Notes: generated from the sequence alone by a model not told the origin. A DNA stretch of 42,142 nucleotides from Mucilaginibacter psychrotolerans (GCF_004519315.1 NZ_SOZE01000044.1:1-42142), one strand, 5' to 3'; counted from the first letter of the stretch, positions 25,329 through 33,834 are shown. Numbers and translations are program-made.

Positions 25329-27695
25329 TTATTTTAGCCTTTGGATAAATGGTTGAATATACGCCGCGTAAAAATCAGCCGCCAGCATCACCCCCGTCTG
25401 CCGGTTACCGGTAAAGTAAGGATTGCCCGTCAGTTTACCGTCGGCGCTCCAGCCGGCAGTCGTCTTTTCCAGCACCAGGAGCAGCGTACATTCTGCCACG
25501 CGGGTATCCGAACTTTTTAAATGCAGCAGCCCCCGGGAATCCAGCACCGCCTCGCTCCCGTCCGCCCACATATATTTGGTAAACTTCAAATTAGCCAGGT
25601 GCGCGATCTCCATCGTCTCCCGTTTGGCCGGCGTGATCCATTCCACGGCCCCCATGCCATTCTCCTTCCAGGTCAGGAAACGCCCGTGCGGGTCGAGGCG
25701 CAGCTCCCGCTGATCGACGAACAGTTTCCCTGCGGTATGCACATAGATGCTCTTCGCCGAATTGACCACGCTATAGCCGTTATTGATCAGCTTTTTGACT
25801 TGGTTCAAGACCTGGAAATGCGGAATGACCGCCGCTTTCTTAATGGTCTCTACCGTAAAACGACTACTGGTCTGGTGCCCGGTAAACGGGTCGATAGCGG
25901 TCACGCTATCGGCAGTGGAAACGTGAAACAGGCCGCCATCAAAACAGGTATGCACCGCCTGGAGATTATCGATGGTGTTAACGAGCACCGTCTGGTTGGC
26001 CGCATCTACCTGGTAAATTTTCAGCGTCGCCGCTGCAAAGTTCCGGACCAGCAGCAACAAAAAGCCTTTAGCTTCGCCAAAGTAAGCGTCGCCACTGTCT
26101 ACCTGTTCGATCAGTTCCAAAGCGCCTTGGTCTTTATGCTGCCAGCTCAACAACCGCCGGTCTAGTGTCAGGATCGCCACCCGGTCACCCGCATATTTAA
26201 AAACAGTTTGCTGATGCAGCTTGATCTTAGAGGCTGGGAACAGCAGTGGAAAATCCGCCGCGTTCAGCATCGCCGGCAACCCCGCTACCTCATAACTTTT
26301 GCGCAGCGTACGATTTTGTGTGAACAGCGTCTCCTGAAGGTCGATCAGCGCCTGATTGACCAAATGGTATTTCTTTCCCAGCGTTTCATAGAGCGCAATA
26401 CGCCCATCCCGGTCCACTTCAACCAAGTAATCCAGCTGCGCTTTGACTTGGCCGAACGCCCGCATAAAAGCTGCATCCTGCTGGTAATGGCTACCAGTGA
26501 TTAGGATATATTTATCTTTTGCAGAAACCTGTTCTGTCATCAACTTTTTAAGCGCCGGGCCGCAGTTAAAGCCCGTATCCAGCTGTTCCAGCGCTGTGAT
26601 AATGCCCTGTCGGCTGTTCAAGTCAACTTCCACTATAGACTCGCCGCCCAGCGCCCAGGCATCCATCTGCACCTGTTTTTTGCTTTCGTTAAAAGCCAGC
26701 CCGGCGGCCAGCCCGAAGACCCGCGGCATGCCCCACATTTTTAGCGTCGTATCCAGGATAATATGCCATTGCTGCTGCTGGCTGGCTGGCATCGCCTCGC
26801 GCTGCAGGAACAAAGCCTCGTTATTGGCCAGGCGTGCCGTCAGCACCAGGTCATCCTGCGCCAGTTCACTTAATAATAATTTATCAAAATGCCCGCGGTT
26901 ACTGATATCCGACACCCCGCCGATAGACTGGTCGCTGCTCCCGCTCAAATGCATTGGAATATTTAAAGCCGCAATGATCTTTTTGCTCAGCCGGGCAATA
27001 CCCGCCGTTTTCAGATCTGCCGCCAGTTGCTCCATCAGGTCCTGCGGTACCGGTGCCGGCAGCCCGACCTTCGCCGGCTGAGGCAACACGCTAAGCCCTG
27101 TCCGCAGCTTCAACTCCAAAGCTGCCGTATCCTGGAACTGCTGTAGCGCGTACACCAGCGGCGCGATATCACTGTTCACCAGCGTATAGCTCAACTCCCG
27201 CTGAAAACCAAAGACCTGCTCGTCCAGGCTGCCGCTTTTAAACTCATTGGTTAGCGACTTCAGGCGCTTGCCCTCATAGCCGCCTTCCCGTTCCAGTATC
27301 GCCTGGAAAAGCGCAATCCGTTTCAGCCCCGAGCGATATTCAAAAGGCAAGGCATTGACCAGCGCCAATAATTCCAGCACCTGCTGCATCCGCTGCTTGA
27401 CGAAGATATGCTCTTCTTCGGTATAGACCGGCAAATAGCCCAGTTTGAACAGGTAGCTATCAGGTTCGAATAGCTCCTTATAATTATCTTTACAGGCACA
27501 AAGCAACAATAAAATCGTCCCCACCGGCACCTGGTCAGGAATGACCAAATTACTTAAGATAAAGGTCAGATCTTCCCGGTAGCAGATCGTCCGCCCGTTA
27601 GCGAACTCCAGCACCGTCCCGTTCTCCACCCACTTCCAGAAATAATCCTTCGGAGCCTGGAAATAATGGATCGTATTGGCGGTCAGTTCAAGCAT
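25329..27695 (-). CDS. vWA plus beta-propeller protein of the ternary system
   Basis: A 788-aa protein: helical N terminus (1-250), a conserved GGVSDISNRGHFDKLLLSEL block (259-278), a vWA-like domain beginning WHIILDTTLKMWG (310-322), and a C-terminal beta-propeller-like half (480-750). The usual MIDAS DxSxS reads D315-T-T317-L-K319, so the second Ser is missing and metal binding may be altered. The family is known for this vWA-propeller fusion beside a MoxR ATPase. It overlaps the preceding gene by 8 bases and the next starts one base after its stop. It probably serves as the bridge between ATPase and target. Confidence 0.82.
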   Translation of the reverse strand: MLELTANTIHYFQAPKDYFWKWVENGTVLEFANGRTICYREDLTFILSNLVIPDQVPVGTILLLLCACKDNYKELFEPDSYLFKLGYLPVYTEEEHIFVKQRMQQVLELLALVNALPFEYRSGLKRIALFQAILEREGGYEGKRLKSLTNEFKSGSLDEQVFGFQRELSYTLVNSDIAPLVYALQQFQDTAALELKLRTGLSVLPQPAKVGLPAPVPQDLMEQLAADLKTAGIARLSKKIIAALNIPMHLSGSSDQSIGGVSDISNRGHFDKLLLSELAQDDLVLTARLANNEALFLQREAMPASQQQQWHIILDTTLKMWGMPRVFGLAAGLAFNESKKQVQMDAWALGGESIVEVDLNSRQGIITALEQLDTGFNCGPALKKLMTEQVSAKDKYILITGSHYQQDAAFMRAFGQVKAQLDYLVEVDRDGRIALYETLGKKYHLVNQALIDLQETLFTQNRTLRKSYEVAGLPAMLNAADFPLLFPASKIKLHQQTVFKYAGDRVAILTLDRRLLSWQHKDQGALELIEQVDSGDAYFGEAKGFLLLLVRNFAAATLKIYQVDAANQTVLVNTIDNLQAVHTCFDGGLFHVSTADSVTAIDPFTGHQTSSRFTVETIKKAAVIPHFQVLNQVKKLINNGYSVVNSAKSIYVHTAGKLFVDQRELRLDPHGRFLTWKENGMGAVEWITPAKRETMEIAHLANLKFTKYMWADGSEAVLDSRGLLHLKSSDTRVAECTLLLVLEKTTAGWSADGKLTGNPYFTGNRQTGVMLAADFYAAYIQPFIQRLK

Positions 27696-28395
27696 GGCCG
27701 ACCGAAGTTAAACGTATTGCACTCCGCCGCGCCGGTTGAAAGCCGGACAAAGGGATCGAATCCCAAGTAGCATCAGCGTTAAATAACATAAAAGCATCCG
27801 AAACGCCCTGACTTTCAGGTAATAACTCTGCCAGTGCCGGCGGATCAAAGTCAAAACCGGCCGGCAGCAGCAATTGCCCCTTCGCCCAATACAGTTTCCC
27901 TGCTACATTTGGCAAAGGCTGACCAAAGACTAACACCTGTCCCTCCGCCGAGACAGCGAAACGCAAAGGCCGTAGCCGGGTCTCCGGGGCCTTATCGGCA
28001 TAAGCCTTCCAATCAAACAATGTGCACAGTAAAGCAAAAGGTTCGTGCTCCACAGCAGAACAGCCCAGCCGCAACTCCAATTTTTCAACAATACTTCCCG
28101 GTATGGCAGAAACCGGCATGGTCACGGGTAAAAATATTTTAATAGTCTGCCAGTCAAGCACCGGCAGTTTGGCCACCGGCGTCGGCTTACCCGCCGGGAA
28201 CAGCAAACCATCTCCGTCCAACATATATACCGACAACGCCGGCAGTCCCGCGATTAGAGGATCGGGTTTTTCCAATTCGAAAATACCGCGCAGCCAGATC
28301 AGGCCCTCGGCTTCTGCAGCTTTTAAACCGCTGATACCCCGGATCTCACCCAGCGCCGCTTTATATTTGGTCTCCAATACCAGAATCTTTTCCAT
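27688..28395 (-). CDS. Accessory bpX-type protein of the ternary system, 235 aa
   Basis: Mixed alpha/beta protein with no enzyme motif. The first ~30 residues are helical (MEKILVLETKYKAALGEIRGI), followed by beta-rich segments (LPVLDWQTIKIFLPVTM, LRPLRFAVSAEGQVLVFG). The frame opens at 28422, but the ATG at 28395 forms a TGATG overlap with the MoxR stop, the typical coupled start, so I use it. Small proteins like this are constant members of MoxR-vWA-propeller operons; I do not assign the exact bpX number. Confidence 0.72.
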   Translation of the reverse strand: MEKILVLETKYKAALGEIRGISGLKAAEAEGLIWLRGIFELEKPDPLIAGLPALSVYMLDGDGLLFPAGKPTPVAKLPVLDWQTIKIFLPVTMPVSAIPGSIVEKLELRLGCSAVEHEPFALLCTLFDWKAYADKAPETRLRPLRFAVSAEGQVLVFGQPLPNVAGKLYWAKGQLLLPAGFDFDPPALAELLPESQGVSDAFMLFNADATWDSIPLSGFQPARRSAIRLTSVGHA

Positions 28396-29552
28396 CAGGC
28401 CGTATGCAGTATCTGTTTCCACAATTCATCGATCGGCTTTTGTACGTAGGCCCGCTGCTCGATATTACCGATCCAGTCGGCGCGGCTGCTCAAATGGCTC
28501 AGCCTGTCCTTGATCAGCGAGCGGTCAGCCATCGACAGCTCCGGCTCCTGCCATTGCTCGCTCAGCTTTTGCACCTCGGTAAACAATTCATCTGCATTCG
28601 GCAACGTACTCAGCGAAGCCCGTGGGTGCGGCGCCACTTCGTCCGCATCCAGTTCCACCACCACGTTTACAATATTGCTAATGATCTCGCGCTGCTCTTC
28701 GGTATCCCAGATATGGCGCAGCACCCACAGATCGGAAGCCAACGCCTTTTGGCGCTTACACAGCAGCGCGCTAGCGGCGATGAGCCTTTGCAGCTTCACC
28801 GCCCGGCGGTCAGAGACCTGCAGCCCGGCATTGCGCAGTTTCTGGATCAGTTCGATATAGACTTGGCGGATACCGCTCAGGTCAACCAGGGAAGTAAAAC
28901 CCTGCAACACACGGATTTCCTCGGTAGTAATCGAAGGTTTTTCCCCGCCTGTCTTTTGCTCCAGCAGCCAGCCGGCATCCAGCAGGGCATTGAGCTGCTG
29001 GGGGTCGACATTATCACAGCGCACGCGGATCAAAAAACGGTCGAACAAAGCCTGTAAAGCCTCATCTTCGGGCAAATGGTTACTTGCACCGATCACCATC
29101 AGCGCCGGCAACTGCCGGGTCTCCCGCCCGCGTCGGAAAACCTTCTCATTCAGCACCATCAGCAAGCTGTTCAGGATCGCACTGTTCGCGTTCAGCAGCT
29201 CATCCAAAAAGATCAGCGACGCCTCGGGCAACATACCTTCGGTATTCGTTACCAGTTCACCTTCGCGCAGCTTGCGGATATCAAAAGGCCCGAACAATTC
29301 ATTGGGTTCAGTAAAGCGGGTCAGTAAATATTCAAATGTCTTGCCGTCGAGGAGCTTCGAAAGTTCCCGTACGGTTGCACTCTTGGCCGTTCCCGGCGGG
29401 CCCAGTACAAATAAGTTCTCGCGCCCCGCCAGGCAAATACCCATCAGGTCGATGATCTCATCCTTACCTACAAAAAGTGCTTTGAGGTGCTGCAGCACCG
29501 CCTGCAGTTTATCAATGGTTGTGAATTGGCTTTGGTTATCAGTTGTCATCAT
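28395..29552 (-). CDS. MoxR-family AAA+ ATPase of the ternary system
   Basis: A 385-aa MoxR ATPase: Walker A GPPGTAKS (51-58), the family loop TRFTEPNELFGPFDI (78-92), Walker B LIFLDE (113-118), sensor 1 GASN (155-158), Arg finger DRF (171-173) and a C-terminal lid with SDRRAVKLQRLI. MoxR ATPases remodel or activate partners through vWA proteins, which here is the 788-aa gene product. Upstream in-frame Met codons exist to 29594, but an ATGATG overlap with the previous gene's TGA marks 29552 or 29549 as the start. Confidence 0.9.
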   Translation of the reverse strand: MMTTDNQSQFTTIDKLQAVLQHLKALFVGKDEIIDLMGICLAGRENLFVLGPPGTAKSATVRELSKLLDGKTFEYLLTRFTEPNELFGPFDIRKLREGELVTNTEGMLPEASLIFLDELLNANSAILNSLLMVLNEKVFRRGRETRQLPALMVIGASNHLPEDEALQALFDRFLIRVRCDNVDPQQLNALLDAGWLLEQKTGGEKPSITTEEIRVLQGFTSLVDLSGIRQVYIELIQKLRNAGLQVSDRRAVKLQRLIAASALLCKRQKALASDLWVLRHIWDTEEQREIISNIVNVVVELDADEVAPHPRASLSTLPNADELFTEVQKLSEQWQEPELSMADRSLIKDRLSHLSSRADWIGNIEQRAYVQKPIDELWKQILHTA

Positions 29553-30208
29553 ATCAGTTCGTTTGGCAAAGGCTGTAATTCCAAGCTCGGCCATAGTATT
29601 TTTTGGTGCAGCCCCAGCACTTCCTGTAGTGCGGCCGCAACCTTTACATTATCATTTGTCCTGCCCGCATCCCGCAAAAGGATGACCCGGTCAACGTAAG
29701 CATATTTTAAAGACAGGTGGCTGAAAATCACATCCAAACTAACTAGATCATCTGTACTCACATCTACCCCCAGTCCCACAGAGGAAAAAGGCCAGGCAGC
29801 AGCCGTCGCCCTCAAACGTTCCACCAGCGGATCATCCGGCGCCAGCCCGCTGCTCAGTTTGAACAGCGGCCCCAAATACCGGAAGACCAGGTCCACCGCA
29901 TACACCGCACCGGCATCCACCTCCCTGCCATAAGGCTGCAAATGTATAGCCATCTGGTCCTCCTCGAGGTCGCGCAGCAGCACGAACTGCACCGCCCGAA
30001 AAAAATACTGCGCCGCCCAAAGCGCCGCGGCCTCATCCAGCACCGGCGCTACATAGGCCATTTCAAGCCGGTCGCTTTCGTAAAACTGGCGGATAAGCCG
30101 AACCGCCTCTCGCAGGTCAGCCTCTTCTACAGCCAGCAACTGGCGCGGTACAGTGACCACACCTTCTGTAAACAGCCGGTTCAAAAATTCGCTCAGTTTC
30201 AATTCCAT
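29549..30208 (-). CDS. First gene of the ternary operon (bpX4-like), 219 aa
   Basis: A mostly helical 219-aa protein with Ala-rich and aromatic segments (EAAALWAAQYFFRAVQFVLLRDL, 59-81) and no catalytic motif or membrane span. It opens the five-gene minus-strand operon and its stop overlaps the MoxR start. The MoxR-vWA-propeller systems regularly begin with such a protein, which I recall as the bpX4 type; that name is from memory. It may be the regulatory or adaptor subunit. Confidence 0.72.
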   Translation of the reverse strand: MELKLSEFLNRLFTEGVVTVPRQLLAVEEADLREAVRLIRQFYESDRLEMAYVAPVLDEAAALWAAQYFFRAVQFVLLRDLEEDQMAIHLQPYGREVDAGAVYAVDLVFRYLGPLFKLSSGLAPDDPLVERLRATAAAWPFSSVGLGVDVSTDDLVSLDVIFSHLSLKYAYVDRVILLRDAGRTNDNVKVAAALQEVLGLHQKILWPSLELQPLPNELI

Positions 30209-30398
30209 TAAATAAAAGGAATTAAATTTAAATTCGCAAGTATCAGCGTTACTTGATATATCATGGTAGGGTATGTTTCAACATTTCTCTTCTGAATCAC
30301 AGAGTCTAACGTGTACCCTGCAGTGGCATCGTACTTGGCCGGCTGGGCGCCGCACAGTAGTATGGAGGTTGCTACGATTTGCGGCATCCTAATGTGCG

Positions 30399-30431
30399 TT
30401 TCTCAAATCATTTTGTAGATGATTTGAGAAA
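30399..30431. repeat. 13-bp perfect inverted repeat
   Basis: TTTCTCAAATCAT (30399-30411), a 7-base spacer, then its exact reverse complement (30419-30431). There is no T tract on either side, so it is less likely a terminator than an operator or structured leader. It lies about 190 bases upstream of the first gene of the MoxR operon. Confidence 0.6.
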
Positions 30432-30539
30432 GTTGGTAACGTTAAAATTGTGAAGGATATGGTTCGAAGCCCTGTCTCAAGAATTACGCAACTCCAGAGA
30501 ATGGGATCGAATCAACGATTTTCTCAACAACACAATTAC

Positions 30540-30560
30540 CCACCGAGCAAGGCTCGGTGG
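30540..30560 (-). terminator. Hairpin after the integrase gene
   Basis: CCACCGAGC (30540-30548), a 3-base loop, then GCTCGGTGG (30552-30560). It lies 14 bases past the integrase stop. The stem is strong but the U tract is poor, so it may end transcription only weakly. Confidence 0.5.
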
Positions 30561-30573
30561 ATAATGTATAAAC

Positions 30574-31791
30574 TCAACCTACGGCTAACTTTTCTCTTAA
30601 TTGCTGCATGTCTGAGCTGATCTTATGATCTAAGACCTTAGCATATATCTGTGTAGTTTTTATACTGGTATGCCCCATCATCTTTGCGACACTTTCTATT
30701 GGTACACCATTGTTCAGTGTTACAGTTGTCGCGAAGGTGTGCCGGGCGATATGAAAGGTTAACGGTTTGTTTATCTTACACAGGTCGGCGATCTCTTTCA
30801 GGTAGGCATTCATCTTTTGATTACTCATTACCGGAAGCAAGATGTCCTTTACCACACATTGCGGATGGTCTTCGTATGCACGAATAATTGATAAAGCAGT
30901 GGGCAATACAGGTATTCTTGACAATGTGTCTGTCTTTTGCCTGTTGGTATAGATCCATAAGTCGCCATCAGCACCTTTAACCAGCTCTGAGCGTTTCAGC
31001 TTATGTACATCGACATAAGCAAGGCCTGTGTAGCAACAGAAGACAAACATGTCTCTAACCGTGCTTAAACGCTCCACACCGAATTTCTTTTTGCTTAACC
31101 TATCTAATTCTTCTTTCGTTAATACTTCTCTGTGTACCGCTTTTTGCTTGGGCTTATAGTTCAGGTATGGGTCTACCGTCAGCCAGCCATTGCCCAGGCA
31201 GATGCGCACGATCTTGCCTAAGTTTTTGATGTATTTGATAGCCGAGTTGTTACCGCACTTACGAACGCTCCGCAGGTAGTATTCGAAATCAGTCAGAAAT
31301 GCGAAGTTGATCTTGGTTACAGGAATATCTGAAATGTTATACTGCCATTGCATGAATTCTTTGCAATGCATTAGGCAGGTCTCATAACGTTGAAGCGTAC
31401 TCTTTTCAAATTCCTGCCCGACGAGACTTTTCATCTTGGTATTATGATCTTCAAAGATCGCCACTAATGTACGTGCTTTCTCTGCCTTACCGACAAAGCG
31501 GTTCTTAATGGTTTCTGCTGTTATCAGTTCATCCGCGTCTGACATCCGGCGTTGAAGTTCATGGATTTTAAACTGAATATCGTCTAAATAAGCATTCAAT
31601 GTCCTGGATTCTGTTTTTGATCCGATGGCCCTGCCGGTTACTGCATCCCATCGTTCCGGGTCGCATTTTCTGCTGATGGCCATTTCCGTGCGCTGGCCAT
31701 CTACTGTAATGCGTAAATAAATGGGCATCTCACCTGATTGATAATTTTTGGGCTTTCTCAGGGAAAAAAGCAAAGAGAGTGTAGTTCTCAT
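30574..31791 (-). CDS. Tyrosine recombinase (integrase), IntDOT-like
   Basis: A 405-aa protein with an N-terminal arm-binding domain (1-95), a SAM-like core-binding domain (105-210) and the catalytic domain (220-390). Catalytic residues are Lys286 in RQKT, H347xxR350 in HIARH, His374 in GHTS and nucleophile Tyr383 in QIYAKV. The first Arg of the family is replaced by Ala258 in CCYTGLAYVDV, as is typical of Bacteroidota integrases such as IntDOT. It lies beside the intact tRNA-Asp, the usual arrangement. It should catalyse both insertion into and excision from the 22-bp core. Confidence 0.93.
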   Translation of the reverse strand: MRTTLSLLFSLRKPKNYQSGEMPIYLRITVDGQRTEMAISRKCDPERWDAVTGRAIGSKTESRTLNAYLDDIQFKIHELQRRMSDADELITAETIKNRFVGKAEKARTLVAIFEDHNTKMKSLVGQEFEKSTLQRYETCLMHCKEFMQWQYNISDIPVTKINFAFLTDFEYYLRSVRKCGNNSAIKYIKNLGKIVRICLGNGWLTVDPYLNYKPKQKAVHREVLTKEELDRLSKKKFGVERLSTVRDMFVFCCYTGLAYVDVHKLKRSELVKGADGDLWIYTNRQKTDTLSRIPVLPTALSIIRAYEDHPQCVVKDILLPVMSNQKMNAYLKEIADLCKINKPLTFHIARHTFATTVTLNNGVPIESVAKMMGHTSIKTTQIYAKVLDHKISSDMQQLREKLAVG

Positions 31792-31796
31792 GACTT

Positions 31797-31832
31797 TTGA
31801 TTAATTAAAGTGAAACAAAATTGATTAATTAA
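31797..31832. promoter_or_regulatory. Direct repeats upstream of the integrase
   Basis: TTGATTAATTAA occurs at 31797-31808 and again at 31821-31832, the second inside a longer palindrome (31822-31835). They lie 6 and 30 bases before the integrase ATG, where a repressor or excisionase could bind and control int. Confidence 0.5.
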
Positions 31833-31891
31833 TCATCAGAAATCAAGATGTTCAATAACTGAACATGCTATATATCAAACCATTGTAAGCA

Positions 31892-31945
31892 AATTCGGGA
31901 GTTCGTAAGCAGACTTGTAAATGACTCCCGAATTACTCCCGAATA
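31892..31945. repeat. Arm-type integrase sites, right end
   Basis: The 11-bp unit ACTCCCGAATT appears inverted at 31892-31902, directly at 31924-31934, and again end to end at 31935-31945 with one change. A similar copy is at 335-345. Their number, spacing and place between int and the core fit arm-type sites. Confidence 0.7.
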
Positions 31946-31985
31946 CTATGCGAAAACGTGAAAAATTTGGTATGCCCTGAAAATG

Positions 31986-32021
31986 AAAAACCCCTTAAAT
32001 GATGTCATTTAAGGGGTTTTT
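31986..32021. terminator. Strong bidirectional terminator after tRNA-Asp
   Basis: A 17-bp perfect stem (31986-32002 with 32005-32021) with a 2-base loop and A/T tails. It lies inside the element, just downstream of the leftward tRNA gene, so the element supplies the tRNA with a terminator and shields int from tRNA transcription. Confidence 0.8.
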
Positions 32022-32042
32022 ACTGTTTTTGATATTGAAAAA

Positions 32043-32064
32043 GCGGAATGGACGGGACTCGAAC
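32043..32064. repeat. Right attachment core within tRNA-Asp
   Basis: Identical to 260-281. It overlaps the 3' end of the tRNA gene, so integration kept the tRNA intact. Confidence 0.92.
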
Positions 32065-32117
32065 CCGCGACCTCCTGCGTGACAGGCAGGCATTCTAACC
32101 AGCTGAACTACCACTCC
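32044..32117 (-). tRNA. tRNA-Asp (GUC)
   Basis: Seventy-four bases on the minus strand with a full cloverleaf. The acceptor GGAGTGG pairs with CCATTCC (one G-U), the anticodon loop reads CTGTCAC with anticodon GTC, the T arm is GGGTTCGAGTCCC and the discriminator base is G. The 3' CCA is not encoded. Sequence is very close to other bacterial tRNA-Asp genes. It is the integration target of the element. Confidence 0.95.
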
Positions 32118-32294
32118 GTTTGGGACTGCAAATATACGCGTCTTTTTGGCTTACGCAAACTGTTTTTGAAAATTTATTCAATAAAAACTTTTATAGCTTA
32201 ATTGACAGCATTTTGGCTGCAATTTCAAAAAATAATTTAATTTCGTTGCTGTTACCCCATATTACCAACGTAAATAAACTTATTTAAACCGTAA

Positions 32295-33779
32295 ATGCTA
32301 TTGTTAGGCATCGATATTGGCACGTCGTCCGTGAAAGTGAGCGTTGTAAATACTGTCACACAGACAGTTATTGCATCGGCGCAATACCCGGAGCAGGAGT
32401 CGCCCATACTATCTTTGCAAACGGGCTGGGCCGAGCAGTCGCCGGATATGTGGTGGCAGCAAACGGGCCATGCCATTGCCCTTTGCCATAAAAAAGGCGG
32501 TTACCAGCCAAAAGATATTGCTGCAATAGGCATTGCCTACCAAATGCACGGGCTTGTACTGGTTGATAAAAACCACCATGTGCTGCGCAATAGCATTATT
32601 TGGTGCGATAGCCGGGCCGTAGAAATTGGCGACAAGGCATTTGAAGATATCGGGCAGGAAGCTTGCCTTTCGCATATGCTGAATTCGCCGGGCAATTTTA
32701 CCGCAGCTAAACTGGCTTGGGTAAAACAAAACGAGCCGGATATTTATGAGCTGATAGATAAGGTAATGCTCCCCGGTGATTATATAGCCATGAAACTTAC
32801 CGGCGAAATTACCACCTCGCCCTCTGCGATGTCTGAAGGTATTTTCTTCGATTTCCAGTTCAACGGGCTTTCAAAGGATATAATAGAATACTTCGGTTTT
32901 GCCGATAGCCTTTTCCCCATAGTAAAGCCGGTGTTCTCATCACACGGTCGTGTTACCGCAGAGGTGGCAGCGGCTCTCCAACTAAATACCGGCACTCCTG
33001 TAACCTACAAGGCGGGCGATCAGCCCAATAATGCCCTATCCTTAAATGTATTGAAGCCAGGCGAGGTTGCAGCAACAGCCGGTACATCGGGCGTTATATA
33101 TGGCGTGAGTGACCAATTGGCTTACGACCGGCAATCGCGCGTAAATACCTTCGCGCATGTAAATTACGCTAACGAAAATAAGCGGCTGGGCGTTTTGTTA
33201 TGTATTAACGGTACCGGCAGCCTGTACCGCTGGGTTAAAACGGCAGTGGCCCCGCACCTCAGTTACCCGGAGATGAATGCCGCGGCTGCGTTGGTGCCTA
33301 TTGGCAGCAACGGATTACGTGTTTTGCCCTTCGGCAATGGCGCCGAGCGTATGCTTTGCAATAAGCAGGTTGGTGCGCACCTGCACGGCATCGACCTTAA
33401 CCTGCATACCCCAGCGCATATTTACCGTGCGGCACAAGAGGGTATTGCCTGCGCCTTTCGATACGGCTTGGATATCATGCGCGAGAATGGTATGAACCCT
33501 ACCGTAATACGGGCCAGTAAAACCAATATGTTCCTTAGCGATGTGTTTACCCAGGCATTCGTAAACACTACCGGAGTACCTGTGGAGCTATATAATAACG
33601 ATGGCAGCATGGGCGCGGCGCTTGGTGCCGGCATTGGGGCAGAAATATTTGCTTCGGCAACAGAGGCTTTCAGCAATAACAAAGCGGTAGCCTACGTTGA
33701 ACCAACGAACACCGGCGATTACGACGCTGTATACCAGGATTGGAAGATAGTACTAAACCAGCATTTATCGTATGTTTAA
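32295..33779 (+). CDS. Xylulokinase (FGGY family)
   Basis: A 494-aa kinase that phosphorylates D-xylulose to xylulose 5-phosphate in the cytoplasm. It has the N-terminal phosphate loop GIDIGTSSVKVSVV (5-18), TGWAEQSPDMWW (47-58) and MHGLVLVD (88-95) of xylulokinases, the central KAGDQPNNA (substrate and catalytic Asp region), the second nucleotide loop ATAGTSG, and the C-terminal GGSMGAALGAG-like segment. Length is normal. The symporter begins 55 bases downstream, so they are probably co-transcribed. Substrate could be a related ketose or sugar acid. Confidence 0.9.
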   Translation: MLLLGIDIGTSSVKVSVVNTVTQTVIASAQYPEQESPILSLQTGWAEQSPDMWWQQTGHAIALCHKKGGYQPKDIAAIGIAYQMHGLVLVDKNHHVLRNSIIWCDSRAVEIGDKAFEDIGQEACLSHMLNSPGNFTAAKLAWVKQNEPDIYELIDKVMLPGDYIAMKLTGEITTSPSAMSEGIFFDFQFNGLSKDIIEYFGFADSLFPIVKPVFSSHGRVTAEVAAALQLNTGTPVTYKAGDQPNNALSLNVLKPGEVAATAGTSGVIYGVSDQLAYDRQSRVNTFAHVNYANENKRLGVLLCINGTGSLYRWVKTAVAPHLSYPEMNAAAALVPIGSNGLRVLPFGNGAERMLCNKQVGAHLHGIDLNLHTPAHIYRAAQEGIACAFRYGLDIMRENGMNPTVIRASKTNMFLSDVFTQAFVNTTGVPVELYNNDGSMGAALGAGIGAEIFASATEAFSNNKAVAYVEPTNTGDYDAVYQDWKIVLNQHLSYV

Positions 33780-33834
33780 TCCCTTAATTCGCCTAAAACC
33801 ATTGCACAAATATTGACACCAAATAACTATATAA

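Larger units (their letters stand above)
30209..30573. other. Intergenic region upstream of the MoxR operon
   Basis: About 365 bases between the start of the minus-strand MoxR operon and the integrase stop. It should hold the operon promoter, reading leftwards; I found no exact TAnnTTTG box. It has a 13-bp palindrome (30399-30431) and a GC-rich hairpin after the integrase (30540-30560). No gene was seen. Confidence 0.5.
260..32064. mobile_element. Integrative mobilisable element in tRNA-Asp carrying defence genes
   Basis: The element is bounded by a 22-bp direct repeat (260-281 and 32043-32064) equal to the 3' end of tRNA-Asp. It carries a tRNA-proximal tyrosine recombinase, a relaxase and MobC but no type IV secretion genes, so it probably depends on a helper for transfer. 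Nearly all remaining genes belong to, or resemble, phage-defence and toxin-antitoxin families. Gene blocks differ visibly in base composition: the MoxR block (22487-30208) is GC-rich, while the nuclease-SMC pair (9320-12177) is AT-rich. This fits stepwise accretion of cargo. Confidence 0.9.

Noticed and set aside
25521..26165. Plus-strand frame of 214 codons inside the MoxR operon
   Set aside because: Antisense shadow of the vWA-propeller gene, a common result of GC-rich codon use.
260..32064. Prophage
   Set aside because: No capsid, terminase, portal or tail genes; relaxase, MobC and integrase point to a mobilisable element.
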